A stretch of 29,040 bases of DNA from JAFKKS01 sp039808325 (GCA_039808325.1 JBDHSU010000042.1:1-29040); one strand, 5' to 3'. Counted from the stretch's first letter, positions 14,559-22,880 are shown. A program made the numbers and translations. The notes: generated from the sequence alone by a model not told the origin.

Positions 14559-15357
14559 CTCATCGACCTCCACCGCGCCGATCGAGATCGACATTCGCAG
14601 CGTGTCGAAATGGTTCGGCAGCAACCAGGTCTTGAAAGCCGTCTCGACCGATGTCCGCCGCGGGGAGGCCGTGGTTATCATCGGGCCGAGCGGATCGGGA
14701 AAGACGACGCTTTTACGCTGCATCAATCTGCTCGAACAGTTTCAAGACGGGGAAATCTGTATTGCTGGCGAGGCCATGGGCTATCAGGTTGATCCGGTGA
14801 CGCGGAAACGTCGCCGTAGATCCGAGCGCGATATCGCGCACATGCGCGCCCAAGTTGGGATGGTGTTTCAGAGCTTCAATCTGTTTCCGCATATGAGCGC
14901 GTTGAAGAATGTGGCGCTTGGGCCAGTTCGGGTGCGTGGGATGCCGCGGCAGGCGGCAGAAGAGTTGGCGGCTTCGCTCCTTGCCCGGGTCGGGCTCGCC
15001 GACAAGGTCGATGCGCTGCCGGCGCGCCTGTCTGGCGGCCAACAGCAGCGGGTCGCGATTGCGCGTGCCTTGGCGATGCAGCCGAAGGCAATCCTGTTCG
15101 ACGAAGTCACCTCCGCACTCGACCCCGAGCTCGTTGCGGAGGTCCTCGATGTGATGCGCCAGCTTGTCCAAGAAGGAATGACGATGGTGATCGTCACGCA
15201 CGAGATGGCTTTCGCGCGGGCTTTCGCCAACAAAGTCGTCTTCATGGCGGATGGCCAGATCGTCGAGCATGGCGCGCCGGCGCAACTCTTTGGCGATCCG
15301 CAGACGCCGCGACTGCAGACCTTCCTCAAGCGATTCAAGGAAGGCTACCAGCTGTAG
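14548..15357 (+). CDS. Polar-amino-acid ABC transporter ATP-binding protein (GlnQ/HisP family)
   Basis: Cytoplasmic ATPase, 269 residues. ATG 14548 is preceded by GGAGG at seven bases, so a longer open frame from 14419 is not used. It has the Walker A GPSGSGKTT (about residue 46), VGMVFQSFNLFPHMSALKNV with the Q-loop, the signature LSGGQQQRVAIARAL, Walker B ILFDEVTSALDPE and the switch His in VTHEM. The Walker B carries Val where most relatives have Pro (DEPTSALDPE), a change that occurs in some members. A basic stretch (TRKRRRRSER) before the Q-loop is a short insertion also present in HisP-like proteins. It overlaps the second permease gene by 11 bases. Confidence 0.93.
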   Translation: MCTDSSTSTAPIEIDIRSVSKWFGSNQVLKAVSTDVRRGEAVVIIGPSGSGKTTLLRCINLLEQFQDGEICIAGEAMGYQVDPVTRKRRRRSERDIAHMRAQVGMVFQSFNLFPHMSALKNVALGPVRVRGMPRQAAEELAASLLARVGLADKVDALPARLSGGQQQRVAIARALAMQPKAILFDEVTSALDPELVAEVLDVMRQLVQEGMTMVIVTHEMAFARAFANKVVFMADGQIVEHGAPAQLFGDPQTPRLQTFLKRFKEGYQL

Positions 15358-15419
15358 GACGCGTCCAATCTTTCATTTCTTGCCCTCTCATCCCGGTTCA
15401 AACTCAACGAGCTGTCGCA

Positions 15420-16658
15420 ATGAACGTTCATGCCCAACCGTCGGCGCCGAAAGCGCAGACCGACCTCAACGGACCTCTGAAAGGAATGCGCGTCATCGAC
15501 GCGGGCAACATGATTGCCGGTCCACTTGCCGCGACCCAGCTCGGTGACTTCGGCGCCGAAGTCATCAAGGTGGAAATGCCGGGGGTCGGCGATTCCATGC
15601 GTCATTGGACGCCGATGAAAGAGGGACGTTCGCTTTGGTGGAAAGTCATCGGGCGCAACAAGCGCCTCATCACGCTGACACTCTCGAAGCCGCGCGGGCA
15701 GGAGCTTTTTCGCGAGCTTGTGAAGACGGCGGATATTGTGATCGAGAACTATCGTCCCGGAACGTTCGAGCGGTGGGGGCTGGGGTACGACGAGCTTTCC
15801 AAGATTAATCCCGGGCTGGTGATGGTGCGGGTCTCGGGCTTCGGCCAGACGGGGCCCTATGCCAAGCGGGGGGGGTACGGCACCATCGCCGAAGCGTTTT
15901 CGGGCATTCCGTCGTTCACCGGATTTCCAGACAGGCCGCCGACGCTGCCGGGATTTCCGATGGCGGATTCGGTTGCTTCGACCTTCGCTGCAATGTCGGC
16001 GATGTTTGGCATCTATCGCCGCGACCACGACGGAGGGCGTGGCCAGGAGATCGACGTCAGCCTCTATGAGCCTCTGTTCCGGCTGGTGGAAGCGCAGGTG
16101 ATCGGCTTCGATCAACTCGGGATCGTCAAGCAGCGCCAAGGCAATCGGTTAGCCGAGGACTCGCCGCGCAACACTTACGAGACCTCCGACGGGCGCTGGG
16201 TCGGCATTTCTGCCAGTTCGCAACGGACATTCGAGCGCCTGGCCGTCGCAATGGATATGCCGCAGCTCATCGACGATCCACGCTTTGTAAATAACAGCTC
16301 GCGCTGCGACAACGACGCCGCATTGGACGAGATCATTGCTGCCTGGTTCAAGCAGCGCAGCTGCAACGATGTCATGGCGTTGTTCGACAAAGCCGACGTT
16401 GTCGCAGGGCCCGTGCTCGACATCAGCGATATCGCTAAGGATCCGCACTATCGGGCGCGCGAAAATATCGTTGCGGTTCCGGACGATGATTTCGGCGAAG
16501 TGCGCATGCAGGGCGTCGTTCCGAAATTCAAGGAGACGCCGGGCCAGGTGCGCCATTCCGGCCGTGCGCTCGGCGCCGACAATCGAGCCGTCTTCATCGA
16601 CGAGCTCAAGGTTAGCGAAGATGAATTCATTGCCCTTCAGGCCCAGGGGGTGATCTGA
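15420..16658 (+). CDS. CaiB/BaiF-family CoA-transferase (class III)
   Basis: Class-III CoA-transferase, 412 residues, normally moving CoA between carboxylic acids in the cytoplasm. Landmarks are LKGMRVIDAGNMIAGPLAATQLGDFGAEVIKVE near the N-terminus, MRHWTP, and the KRLITLTLSKPRGQEL stretch. GFPMADSVASTFAAMSAMFGIYRRDHDGGRGQEIDVSLYEP contains Asp183, the position expected for the catalytic Asp, in the family-typical spacing before GxGQxVDxSL. It starts 62 bp after the importer ATPase and its stop overlaps the next start (TGATG), so it is probably cotranscribed with both. The acid acceptor and donor are unknown; racemase members of the family are a less likely alternative. Confidence 0.9.
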   Translation: MNVHAQPSAPKAQTDLNGPLKGMRVIDAGNMIAGPLAATQLGDFGAEVIKVEMPGVGDSMRHWTPMKEGRSLWWKVIGRNKRLITLTLSKPRGQELFRELVKTADIVIENYRPGTFERWGLGYDELSKINPGLVMVRVSGFGQTGPYAKRGGYGTIAEAFSGIPSFTGFPDRPPTLPGFPMADSVASTFAAMSAMFGIYRRDHDGGRGQEIDVSLYEPLFRLVEAQVIGFDQLGIVKQRQGNRLAEDSPRNTYETSDGRWVGISASSQRTFERLAVAMDMPQLIDDPRFVNNSSRCDNDAALDEIIAAWFKQRSCNDVMALFDKADVVAGPVLDISDIAKDPHYRARENIVAVPDDDFGEVRMQGVVPKFKETPGQVRHSGRALGADNRAVFIDELKVSEDEFIALQAQGVI

Positions 16659-17818
16659 TGTCGTCGGCGTTCGAAGGTGTCTTCATTGTCGGGGCGGGCC
16701 AGACCAAGTACGCGAAGCGTGCGGCGACAAGCGTGCAGAAGCTGCTTTATGATGCAGGCTCGGCGGCGCTGGCGGACGCTGGCTTGCCGTGGTCAACGGT
16801 CGACGGACTGGCGGTCACCTGCTTCAAGCTTCCGCCGGACAATGTGGCGACTGTCGCCGAGCATTTCGGCCTCGAAGCCCGTTTCCTGTTTCAGGGGCTG
16901 TATGGCGGCGCGTCCGGCATCATCGGCATGGCGCACGCGGCGCGCGCCATCCGCGACGGCGCTTGCGACGTCGTCATCTGCGCGGCGGCGGATGCTTTTG
17001 ACGTCGCCTCGCACAACGAAACGCTCGATCATTTTAATGGCTCGGTGCGCGATTACATGTCGCCGCAAGGGTTCGGCGGAGCGAACGGCATGTTCGCACT
17101 CCACACCCGGCTCTACATGGAGCGTTACGGCGCGACGCGGGAAGACTTTGGCCGCTTTTGCATCGCGCTGAGGGAGAACGCGTTGCGCAATCCCAACGCG
17201 CTGTTCAAGGAAGGGCTGACGATGGACGCGTATTTGAATGCGCGCCAGATCGCGGATCCGCTTCGCCTCTACGATTGCGTGATGCCTTGCGTGGGAGGCG
17301 ATGCGATCGTGCTTGCCTCGGAGCGCGTCGCGCGGAAACTCACTGGCCCAAAGCTGCGCATACTCGCCGCGGCGGAAATTCATAATTATCCGGCGAACGA
17401 GTTGTATGAGCTGCCCGGTGGCTGGGTGGGTTTATCGGAGCGTCTCTACGCGCAAGCCGGCGTCGGCCCCGACGCATTCGCCTTTGCACAAGTCTATGAT
17501 GACTACCCGGTAATGGCCTTCATCCAGTTAGAGGGTCTTGGGATTTGCCCGAAAGGGACCGCGCACCGGTTCGTTCGCGAGCACGACATCACCGTGGGTG
17601 GCGATTTTCCGGTGAACACCGGCGGCGGCCAGTTGTCGGCGGGGCAGGCGGGCGCGAGCGGCGGCATGATCGGGGTCGTTGAAGGCGTTGCTCAACTGAT
17701 GGGGCGCGCCGAAGGGCGGCAGGTCGAGGGCGGCTGCGGCGTCATATCCGGCTACGGCATGGTTGCCTACGGACGCGGCGTATCTTCGAGCGTCGCGATT
17801 CTCGAACGCGCGGAGTGA
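16658..17818 (+). CDS. Thiolase-fold protein lacking the catalytic Cys and His (lipid-transfer/Ltp-like)
   Basis: Thiolase-superfamily protein, 386 residues. N-terminal VFIVGAGQTKYAKR and C-terminal VNTGGGQLSAGQAGASGG fix the fold. The nucleophile position, normally CxSG, reads GGASG (residues 83-87, Gly84 in place of Cys). The GHPxGASG motif reads GQAGASG, with Gln330 in place of His. Canonical acyl-CoA thiolysis is therefore unlikely. Related thiolase-fold proteins paired with DUF35 act as acyl-CoA retro-aldolases in steroid side-chain breakdown (Ltp2 type); tyrosines near the C-terminus (GYGMVAYGRG) could play that role, which is inference. It starts at ATG 16658, overlapping the CoA-transferase stop by one base, and a DUF35 gene follows 11 bases later. 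Confidence 0.87.
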   Translation: MSSAFEGVFIVGAGQTKYAKRAATSVQKLLYDAGSAALADAGLPWSTVDGLAVTCFKLPPDNVATVAEHFGLEARFLFQGLYGGASGIIGMAHAARAIRDGACDVVICAAADAFDVASHNETLDHFNGSVRDYMSPQGFGGANGMFALHTRLYMERYGATREDFGRFCIALRENALRNPNALFKEGLTMDAYLNARQIADPLRLYDCVMPCVGGDAIVLASERVARKLTGPKLRILAAAEIHNYPANELYELPGGWVGLSERLYAQAGVGPDAFAFAQVYDDYPVMAFIQLEGLGICPKGTAHRFVREHDITVGGDFPVNTGGGQLSAGQAGASGGMIGVVEGVAQLMGRAEGRQVEGGCGVISGYGMVAYGRGVSSSVAILERAE

Positions 17819-17829
17819 AAGGAACCATC

Positions 17830-18240
17830 ATGCTCAAACCGCAGCCTCGTGTGACCGAGATCAGTCGTCCGTTTTGGGATGCCTGCAACGACGAGCGCCT
17901 CATGATGCAGAAATGCATGGCGCCGAAGTGCGGAAAGATGGTGTTTTATCCGCGCGTATGCTGCCCGCATTGTCACGGCGCTGCGCTGGAATGGGTCGAG
18001 GTGCCGCGTAAGGGAAAAATCGTGTCGCACACAACCGTGCATAGGCCGCACCATGATGGCTTCACGGATGAAGTGCCGTATGTCTTTGCGGCGATCGAGA
18101 TCGAAGGCGCGAATATCTATGCGCAAGTTCCCGGGGCGCCGACGGACGGCTCCTCTTTGATCGGGCGATCGGTCGAAGCTGCGTTCGTGACCCACGGACC
18201 GGATCGCAAGCTTCCGGCTTTTCATCTGGTGAAAGAATAA
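17830..18240 (+). CDS. DUF35-type OB-fold protein with zinc ribbon
   Basis: Small protein of 136 residues with an N-terminal rubredoxin-like zinc ribbon (Cys29, Cys34, Cys45, Cys48; CGKMVFYPRVCCPHC) and a C-terminal OB-fold (GKIVSHTTVHRP ... YVFAAIEIEGANIYAQV). This is the DUF35/ChsH2-like architecture. Such proteins form complexes with thiolase-fold partners and position acyl-CoA substrates. Its location immediately after the thiolase-like gene is the classic pairing. ATG 17830 has AAAGGA upstream and is preferred to an in-frame GTG at 17815 that overlaps the previous gene. Confidence 0.88.
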   Translation: MLKPQPRVTEISRPFWDACNDERLMMQKCMAPKCGKMVFYPRVCCPHCHGAALEWVEVPRKGKIVSHTTVHRPHHDGFTDEVPYVFAAIEIEGANIYAQVPGAPTDGSSLIGRSVEAAFVTHGPDRKLPAFHLVKE

Positions 18241-18270
18241 ATCGAGCGCCGGCCGAAATCGAAAGATCGG

Positions 18271-19425
18271 GTGAACAGGATGCAGAGTGGCTTTGATGTC
18301 GCTTCGGTGCGCCAGGAGTTTCCTGTCGTGCAGCGAATGCTGTATCTCGATTCCGCGCATCAGACACCGCTTGCGTCCAGCGTGCGCGCAGCGCTCGAAA
18401 GTTTCTATACCGAAGGGCACGAGTTTGCGGGCCCAAAGTCGGTCTGGTTGCAACGCGTGGAGGATGTCCGCGTGCGTCTCGCCAAGCTCATCGGAGCGGA
18501 TGCGTCAGAAATTGCGTTCACCAAGAATACGTCGGAAGGGCTCAATATCGCAGCCACGGCGATTCCTTTCGTCGCTGGTGACAACGTCCTGATGGTCGCA
18601 GGCGATCATCCCAACAACGCCTATGCCTTCCTCAATCTCGGACGCAACGGTGTCGAAGTTCGCTTTGTCCCCCTGCAGGGTGAGACCGCCGACGCGACGA
18701 CTTTCGCGGGCCACATCGACAGCCGTACGAAAGCGATTTCGCTGTCGCATGTTACGTTTCACGCCGGCCATCGCTTCGATATCGAAAGCATAGGCCGGCT
18801 GGCGCGCGACAAGAATCTCTACTTCATCATCGACGCCATGCAGTCGGTCGGCGTTGTGCCGCTCGACGTGAAGACAGCGAACGCCTCCCTTGTCGCATTC
18901 GGGTGCCACAAAGGCCTTTACGTTCCGCAGGGAGTGGGAGCGCTCTACGTTCGCAACGATCTCACGGAACTGCAGCCGGCGTATCTTGCGGTCGCAGGGC
19001 TTGCCAATCCGCCTGCCGACCTCATCGCGCGCGTGGACAATATGCAGTTGCGCGACGACGCCGGCCGCTTCGAGGTCGGGAATTTCAATCTGCCGGACAT
19101 CCATGCGCTTGCGGCGTCGCTCTCGCTGGTCGAGCGCCTGGGCGTAGAGCAGGTTTATGAACATGTACTTGCCTTGGGGGACCGCTTGATCGCGCACATG
19201 GATCGACTAGGTGTCGGTCTCGTCGGGCCGCGCGAGCGCAAACATCGCTCGCACATCTACGTACTGGACCTGCCGGCGCAGGAGTGGGTCGAATACCTCG
19301 CCGGTGAAAACGTTCGCGTTTCGCCCGAACGTGACGGCGTCCGTGTGTCGTTCGGGTTCTTCAATACGCTTGAGGACGTGGACCTGTTCGCGGCCATCAT
19401 CGCCCGCCGCCAAGCGGGCGGATGA
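18271..19425 (+). CDS. Class-V aminotransferase-fold PLP enzyme (cysteine-desulfurase/isopenicillin-epimerase-like)
   Basis: Fold-type I PLP enzyme of the class-V family, 384 residues from the GTG at 18271 (GAAAG five bases upstream). An ATG at 18280 is an alternative, but nothing useful lies before it. Landmarks are LDSAHQTPLASSVRAAL, TKNTSEGLNIAA (phosphate-binding loop), AGDHPNNAYAF, IDAMQSVGVVPLDV with the PLP-contacting Asp, and FGCHKGLYVPQGVGALYV, where Lys214 is the Schiff-base lysine. Relatives include cysteine desulfurases, kynureninases, isopenicillin epimerase-like enzymes and carbon-sulfur lyases; none can be chosen from sequence. It follows the DUF35 gene by 30 bp and ends 15 bp from a convergent aminotransferase gene. 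Confidence 0.85.
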   Translation: MNRMQSGFDVASVRQEFPVVQRMLYLDSAHQTPLASSVRAALESFYTEGHEFAGPKSVWLQRVEDVRVRLAKLIGADASEIAFTKNTSEGLNIAATAIPFVAGDNVLMVAGDHPNNAYAFLNLGRNGVEVRFVPLQGETADATTFAGHIDSRTKAISLSHVTFHAGHRFDIESIGRLARDKNLYFIIDAMQSVGVVPLDVKTANASLVAFGCHKGLYVPQGVGALYVRNDLTELQPAYLAVAGLANPPADLIARVDNMQLRDDAGRFEVGNFNLPDIHALAASLSLVERLGVEQVYEHVLALGDRLIAHMDRLGVGLVGPRERKHRSHIYVLDLPAQEWVEYLAGENVRVSPERDGVRVSFGFFNTLEDVDLFAAIIARRQAGG

Positions 19426-19440
19426 GGAGCGATAGGCAGA

Positions 19441-20775
19441 TTAAGCTGCGCGCGTGCGACGTGATCCGCTAGCCTTACGAAGCACGTTACGTAGAATCGT
19501 GAGGCCTTGATTGATTTCGTCGTCGCTGCAGGTCATCGGCGGCACGAGACGGATCACGTTGAGGCGGCCGTGGCTCCCACGCGCCTGCACGAGCAGGCCT
19601 GCGTCTTGACACTGCTGAACAACGGCTCGCGCGAGTTCGTTCGCCGGCGCCTTGGTCTTACGGTCTTCGACCAGTTCGACGCCATGCAGCACGCCGCGCC
19701 CGCGGATATCGCCGATGGCGTCGATCTCCTGCATCATTTCCTGGAGTTGAGACTGCACGCGCACCTCGATGGCGGCCGCGCGCTCCACCAGGCCTTCCTC
19801 TTGGATGATGTCGATGCTGGCGACGCCCGCGGCACAGACGATCGGGTCGCAAGCATGCGAGCGTGTCGCGAAATAGCCATTGCCGACGGCTTTGTCTGCA
19901 ATCTCCGCTGACGTGCATACCGCGCTGACGGGGAGGCCGGCGCCGAAATGCTTCGATACCGTCATGATATCCGGCACGACGCCGTCGTGCTGATGGCCCC
20001 ACATGCGGCCTGTCTTGCCAAGACCCGTCTGCGATTCATCCATGATCAGGAGCATGCCGCGCTCCTGGCAGCGCTGACGCAATGCTTTGATGAATCCAGG
20101 CGGAGGCACGATGATTCCGCCAGCGCTGAGCACCGGCTCCATGATAACGGCGGCAGGCTTCCCAGTGAAGTTCGCGTCTGCCAGTTCGAAGCTGATGTTC
20201 AAGCACTTCTCGACGAAGTCCGGATCGTCGCCGAAGGGGCTGCGATACGCATAGGGTGCGAGAATGGCCGAGGTGCCGGGTGCCGCGAGACGATGCTTGT
20301 TGCGGTTCCACCCAAAGGTAAGAGAGCGTGTGACGAATGAGGTCGAGCCGTGCAGCGCCATATTAAGCGCCAATACATCGACACCGCCTGTCGCCTTGCG
20401 CGCCATGTCGACGGCCGCTTCGATTGCGTCGCTGCCGCTGACAAGGAACAGGCTCTTTTGCAGGGGCCGCGTCAGAATTTCGCCGAGGCGCCGATGCAGT
20501 TCGAGGCGATCGACGTTGAGAAAAGTCTTGGTCGAATGGCTGATGGTTTCGAGGTTGCGCTTCACCGCCGCGACATAGCGAGGATGGTTATGTCCGAGGG
20601 CGGCCGCCATCTGGCCGGAGCCGAAGTCGAAATAGCGCTTGCCGGCGGTGTCGAAGACGAAAATGCCCTCGGCGCGTGCGATCACCGGCCGATTTTCGAG
20701 ACCGGCCATATAGGCGCCGCTCGGCGTCGGGATCATCCACTCGTTGACAATGTCCTTGACGGCCTGGGCGTCCAT
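19441..20775 (-). CDS. Class-III aminotransferase resembling 2,2-dialkylglycine decarboxylase
   Basis: PLP enzyme of fold type I, 444 residues from ATG 20775, which has GGAG eight bases upstream; an open extension to 20808 is not needed. Similarity to 2,2-dialkylglycine decarboxylase (DGD) is strong along the chain: DFGSGQMAAALGHNHP with the conserved Gln (Q55), VSGSDAIEAAVDMARKATG, EPVLSAGGIIVPPPGF, MDESQTGLGKTG, and TVSKHFGAGLPVSAV with the PLP lysine K275. From memory of DGD, active-site Trp and Met in WHGM correspond to LHGS here, and a carboxylate-contacting Ser corresponds to Ala, so substrate and reaction may differ. It faces the GntR gene divergently and converges with the class-V gene. 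Confidence 0.87.
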   Translation of the reverse strand: MDAQAVKDIVNEWMIPTPSGAYMAGLENRPVIARAEGIFVFDTAGKRYFDFGSGQMAAALGHNHPRYVAAVKRNLETISHSTKTFLNVDRLELHRRLGEILTRPLQKSLFLVSGSDAIEAAVDMARKATGGVDVLALNMALHGSTSFVTRSLTFGWNRNKHRLAAPGTSAILAPYAYRSPFGDDPDFVEKCLNISFELADANFTGKPAAVIMEPVLSAGGIIVPPPGFIKALRQRCQERGMLLIMDESQTGLGKTGRMWGHQHDGVVPDIMTVSKHFGAGLPVSAVCTSAEIADKAVGNGYFATRSHACDPIVCAAGVASIDIIQEEGLVERAAAIEVRVQSQLQEMMQEIDAIGDIRGRGVLHGVELVEDRKTKAPANELARAVVQQCQDAGLLVQARGSHGRLNVIRLVPPMTCSDDEINQGLTILRNVLRKASGSRRTRAA

Positions 20776-20826
20776 CTTTCTTTCTCCGGCTGGTATGTTC
20801 GGCACCATCGACCAGTCGTGCGATTT

Positions 20827-20861
20827 TTGTCAAGTGTAGATTGTCAACAATTTATGTTGAC
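20827..20861. promoter_or_regulatory. Operator region between DGD-like aminotransferase and gntR (TTGTCAACAA plus dyad)
   Basis: TTGTCAA occurs at 20827-20833 and again at 20841-20847. The second copy begins TTGTCAACAA (20841-20850). It is also the left arm of GTCAACA-N5-TGTTGAC (20843-20849 and 20855-20861), a perfect 7-bp inverted repeat. The same decamer, with one purine change, lies upstream of the class-I aminotransferase gene. It is probably the binding site of the adjacent GntR regulator, with autoregulation and divergent control. Confidence 0.6.
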
Positions 20862-20902
20862 GGACTTTCTCAGTGGCGGTAAGGGCTCCAGATAGGTTGG
20901 AT

Positions 20903-21574
20903 ATGAACAAACCAGGCGAGCTTCCGCACACCATTCCCTACTACCTGGCCGAGCAAATCAAAGCCGACATCATCCGGTGGCGCTATCCGCCGGGCAGCAA
21001 TCTTCGCGAAGTGGAGTTGGGCGGAGAATTCGGAAGCAGCCGCGGCCCGGTACGCGAGGCGCTGCGTATTCTCGAATTGCAGGGCCTCGTCGTGCACTCC
21101 CCCCGCCGTGGGTTTCGCGTGCGCAAGTGGGGGGAGGAGGACTTGCGACAACTCTATCGCCTTCGCGCGCAGCTTGAGGGAGAGGTGATCGATGCCCTTG
21201 CCGGCAAGGACGCGACCTCCCTCGCCGACGCACTCGATCAGATTAATGCCGACATGGTGCGGCACGCTCGAGAGGGTAATGTCGACGCGTATTTCGCAGC
21301 CAATATCGCGTTTCATCAACGCATCATCGACAGCGCGGAAAGCGCGGTCCTGTCCGCGATCATGGTTCAGGTGAATGCCATGTCGCTACCGGCGCGCTAT
21401 ATGCTCTTGTCGACTGAGTTCTCCGGCCGTCCGCAGTACGACTATCATAGCCGCATCAGTGCAGCGATCCGCGACCGGAACTTTCCACTCGTCCGCAAAC
21501 TCACGACCGAGCACGTGACGACCAATCTCTCCCGCGCGATCGAAGCTTACGAGAAGGCTTTGAACAGCGCTTAG
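20903..21574 (+). CDS. GntR-family regulator with FCD domain (FadR/VanR subfamily)
   Basis: Transcription factor of 223 residues. The N-terminal winged helix covers about residues 10-75 (YYLAEQIKADIIRWRYPPGSNLREVELGGEFGSSRGPVREALRILELQGLV). The all-helical FCD effector domain follows, with His in NIAFHQRIIDS and YDYHSRISAAI at positions that usually bind a metal and carboxylate ligand; the usual preceding Asp is Asn. ATG 20903 has ATAGG upstream; an in-frame GTG at 20873 is open, but no evidence favours it. Divergent from the DGD-like gene and upstream of the class-I aminotransferase and second importer, it is the likely local regulator, responding to an organic or amino acid. Confidence 0.92.
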   Translation: MNKPGELPHTIPYYLAEQIKADIIRWRYPPGSNLREVELGGEFGSSRGPVREALRILELQGLVVHSPRRGFRVRKWGEEDLRQLYRLRAQLEGEVIDALAGKDATSLADALDQINADMVRHAREGNVDAYFAANIAFHQRIIDSAESAVLSAIMVQVNAMSLPARYMLLSTEFSGRPQYDYHSRISAAIRDRNFPLVRKLTTEHVTTNLSRAIEAYEKALNSA

Positions 21575-21587
21575 CCCCTTTGGGCCT

Positions 21588-21623
21588 CTCCGAGCGCAAG
21601 CGTCACAATGTCAACGTTCGGAG
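21588..21623 (+). terminator. Nine-base-pair hairpin downstream of gntR
   Basis: CTCCGAGCG (21588-21596) can pair with CGTTCGGAG (21615-21623), eight Watson-Crick pairs and one G-U, around an 18-base loop. It starts 13 bases after the gntR stop. No T-run follows, so termination would be weak; it may separate gntR from the downstream promoter. Confidence 0.35.
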
Positions 21624-21673
21624 GGCACCGCTTCGATAGGCGATTGACAAACGTTCTGCGGCCCCTTTGACTG

Positions 21674-21702
21674 TCGTCAATTTTGTCGACAATCGACATA
21701 AT
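21674..21702 (+). promoter_or_regulatory. Putative promoter with TTGTCGACAA operator in its spacer
   Basis: CATAAT at 21697-21702 is a good -10 (five of six). TCGTCA at 21674-21679 is a fair -35 (four of six) at 17 bases. Between them lies the perfect 10-bp palindrome TTGTCGACAA (21683-21692), a suitable position for repression. The class-I aminotransferase ATG is 29 bases after the -10. An alternative TTGACA at 21644-21649 lacks a good -10 partner. Confidence 0.5.
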
Positions 21703-21731
21703 TGGAAAATGAGTTTAGTCGTGGTGCGCGG

Positions 21732-22880
21732 ATGCAGCTTTCCAAGCGTTTGAGAGCCCTCCCTCGATCGGGCACGTTGGCTGTCGGCGAACAGGTGAAA
21801 GTCCTGCGCGCCGAGGGGCGGCAGATCTTCAACCTTTCCGGCGGAGCCCCGGATCCTTCCGCTCCCATCTCTCTCGCTTCTCCCGCAATTGCCGCCGGCG
21901 AGAACACGCTCGGCAACGCCTGGGGCGAGCCGATCTTGCGGAAGCGCTTCGCCGAGCGTTTGGTGCGGGTGCACGGCGTGGAGCGTTCATCGCAGAACGA
22001 AATGCTCGCGACCATCGGCGCAAAGCAGGGCGTGTATTTCGCGCTGCTCGCGATTCTCGAACCGATGGATGAGGTCATCGTCATCGACCCATGCTGGGTG
22101 ACGTATGCGCCGTCCGTCACCCTTGCTGGCGGGCGTCCGGTTCCGATCCCCTTGGGGCCCGGCAACACGCTCGACACGGCTGCGATCGGCGCCGCGATCG
22201 GGGAGCGCACGCGTGCGATTATCATCAACACGCCGCACAACCCGACCGGACGTGTCTTCACGGAGTCGGAGCTTTCGGCGTTGGCGGCGCTCGTGCGCGA
22301 ACGGGGCCTGTGGCTGATTTGCGACGAGAGCTTCGACCTCTTCGTCTTCGACGGCAATAAGCACTTCAGCCCGGGCGTCTTCGACGCCATCCGCGACCAG
22401 ACGATCCTGCTCTATAGCTTCTCTAAAGCGTTTGCGATGCCGAGCCACCGCATCGGTATGCTCGTCGGACCCGAGCCTATATGCCGACTGGTTGCAACGT
22501 GTACGCAGCAATTGATTTCGTCGGTCAGTCTTGCGTCGCAGAAAGTCGCGTTGGAGGCGCTGGCGGTCGAGGCATCCTGGGCGCTGACTTTGCGCCAGGC
22601 CTATCAAGCCAAGCGCGATGCTTGCATGGCGCTGTTGGACAAGGACGACCGCTTCGAGCTGCGCCCTCCGCAGGGAACGTTCTATCTATTCCCGAAGATC
22701 GAACGGATCGGACTGACGAGCGACGCGCTGACGGAACATCTGCTGCGCAAAGGCATCGCGGTCACGTCGGGCGCGGCATTCGGCGCCGCGGGCAACGATC
22801 ATATCCGCATCAATCTCGTCGGTCCGTTGTCGATGATCGTCGAGGGGGTCACGAAGTTGCTGTCCGAGCTTCCGGCATGA
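21732..22880 (+). CDS. Class-I/II aminotransferase (aspartate aminotransferase-like fold)
   Basis: PLP-dependent aminotransferase of fold type I, 382 residues from ATG 21732; a TTG at 21702 would extend it but overlaps the putative -10. It has FNLSGGAPDPSAP near the N-terminus, then the NTPHNPTGRVFT motif, CDESFDLFVFDG and SFSKAFAMPSHRIGMLVG with Lys232 as Schiff-base lysine. The C-terminal arginine motif (DHIRINLVGP) probably binds the substrate carboxylate. The family catalyses amino-group transfer between amino acids and 2-oxo acids. Its stop overlaps the following ATPase start (ATGA), so it is cotranscribed with an amino-acid importer and probably deaminates the imported compound. Confidence 0.9.
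   Translation: MQLSKRLRALPRSGTLAVGEQVKVLRAEGRQIFNLSGGAPDPSAPISLASPAIAAGENTLGNAWGEPILRKRFAERLVRVHGVERSSQNEMLATIGAKQGVYFALLAILEPMDEVIVIDPCWVTYAPSVTLAGGRPVPIPLGPGNTLDTAAIGAAIGERTRAIIINTPHNPTGRVFTESELSALAALVRERGLWLICDESFDLFVFDGNKHFSPGVFDAIRDQTILLYSFSKAFAMPSHRIGMLVGPEPICRLVATCTQQLISSVSLASQKVALEALAVEASWALTLRQAYQAKRDACMALLDKDDRFELRPPQGTFYLFPKIERIGLTSDALTEHLLRKGIAVTSGAAFGAAGNDHIRINLVGPLSMIVEGVTKLLSELPA

Noticed and set aside
16658..17818. Annotation as acetyl-CoA acetyltransferase
   Set aside because: The Cys and His needed for thiolase chemistry are replaced by Gly and Gln in the aligned motifs.
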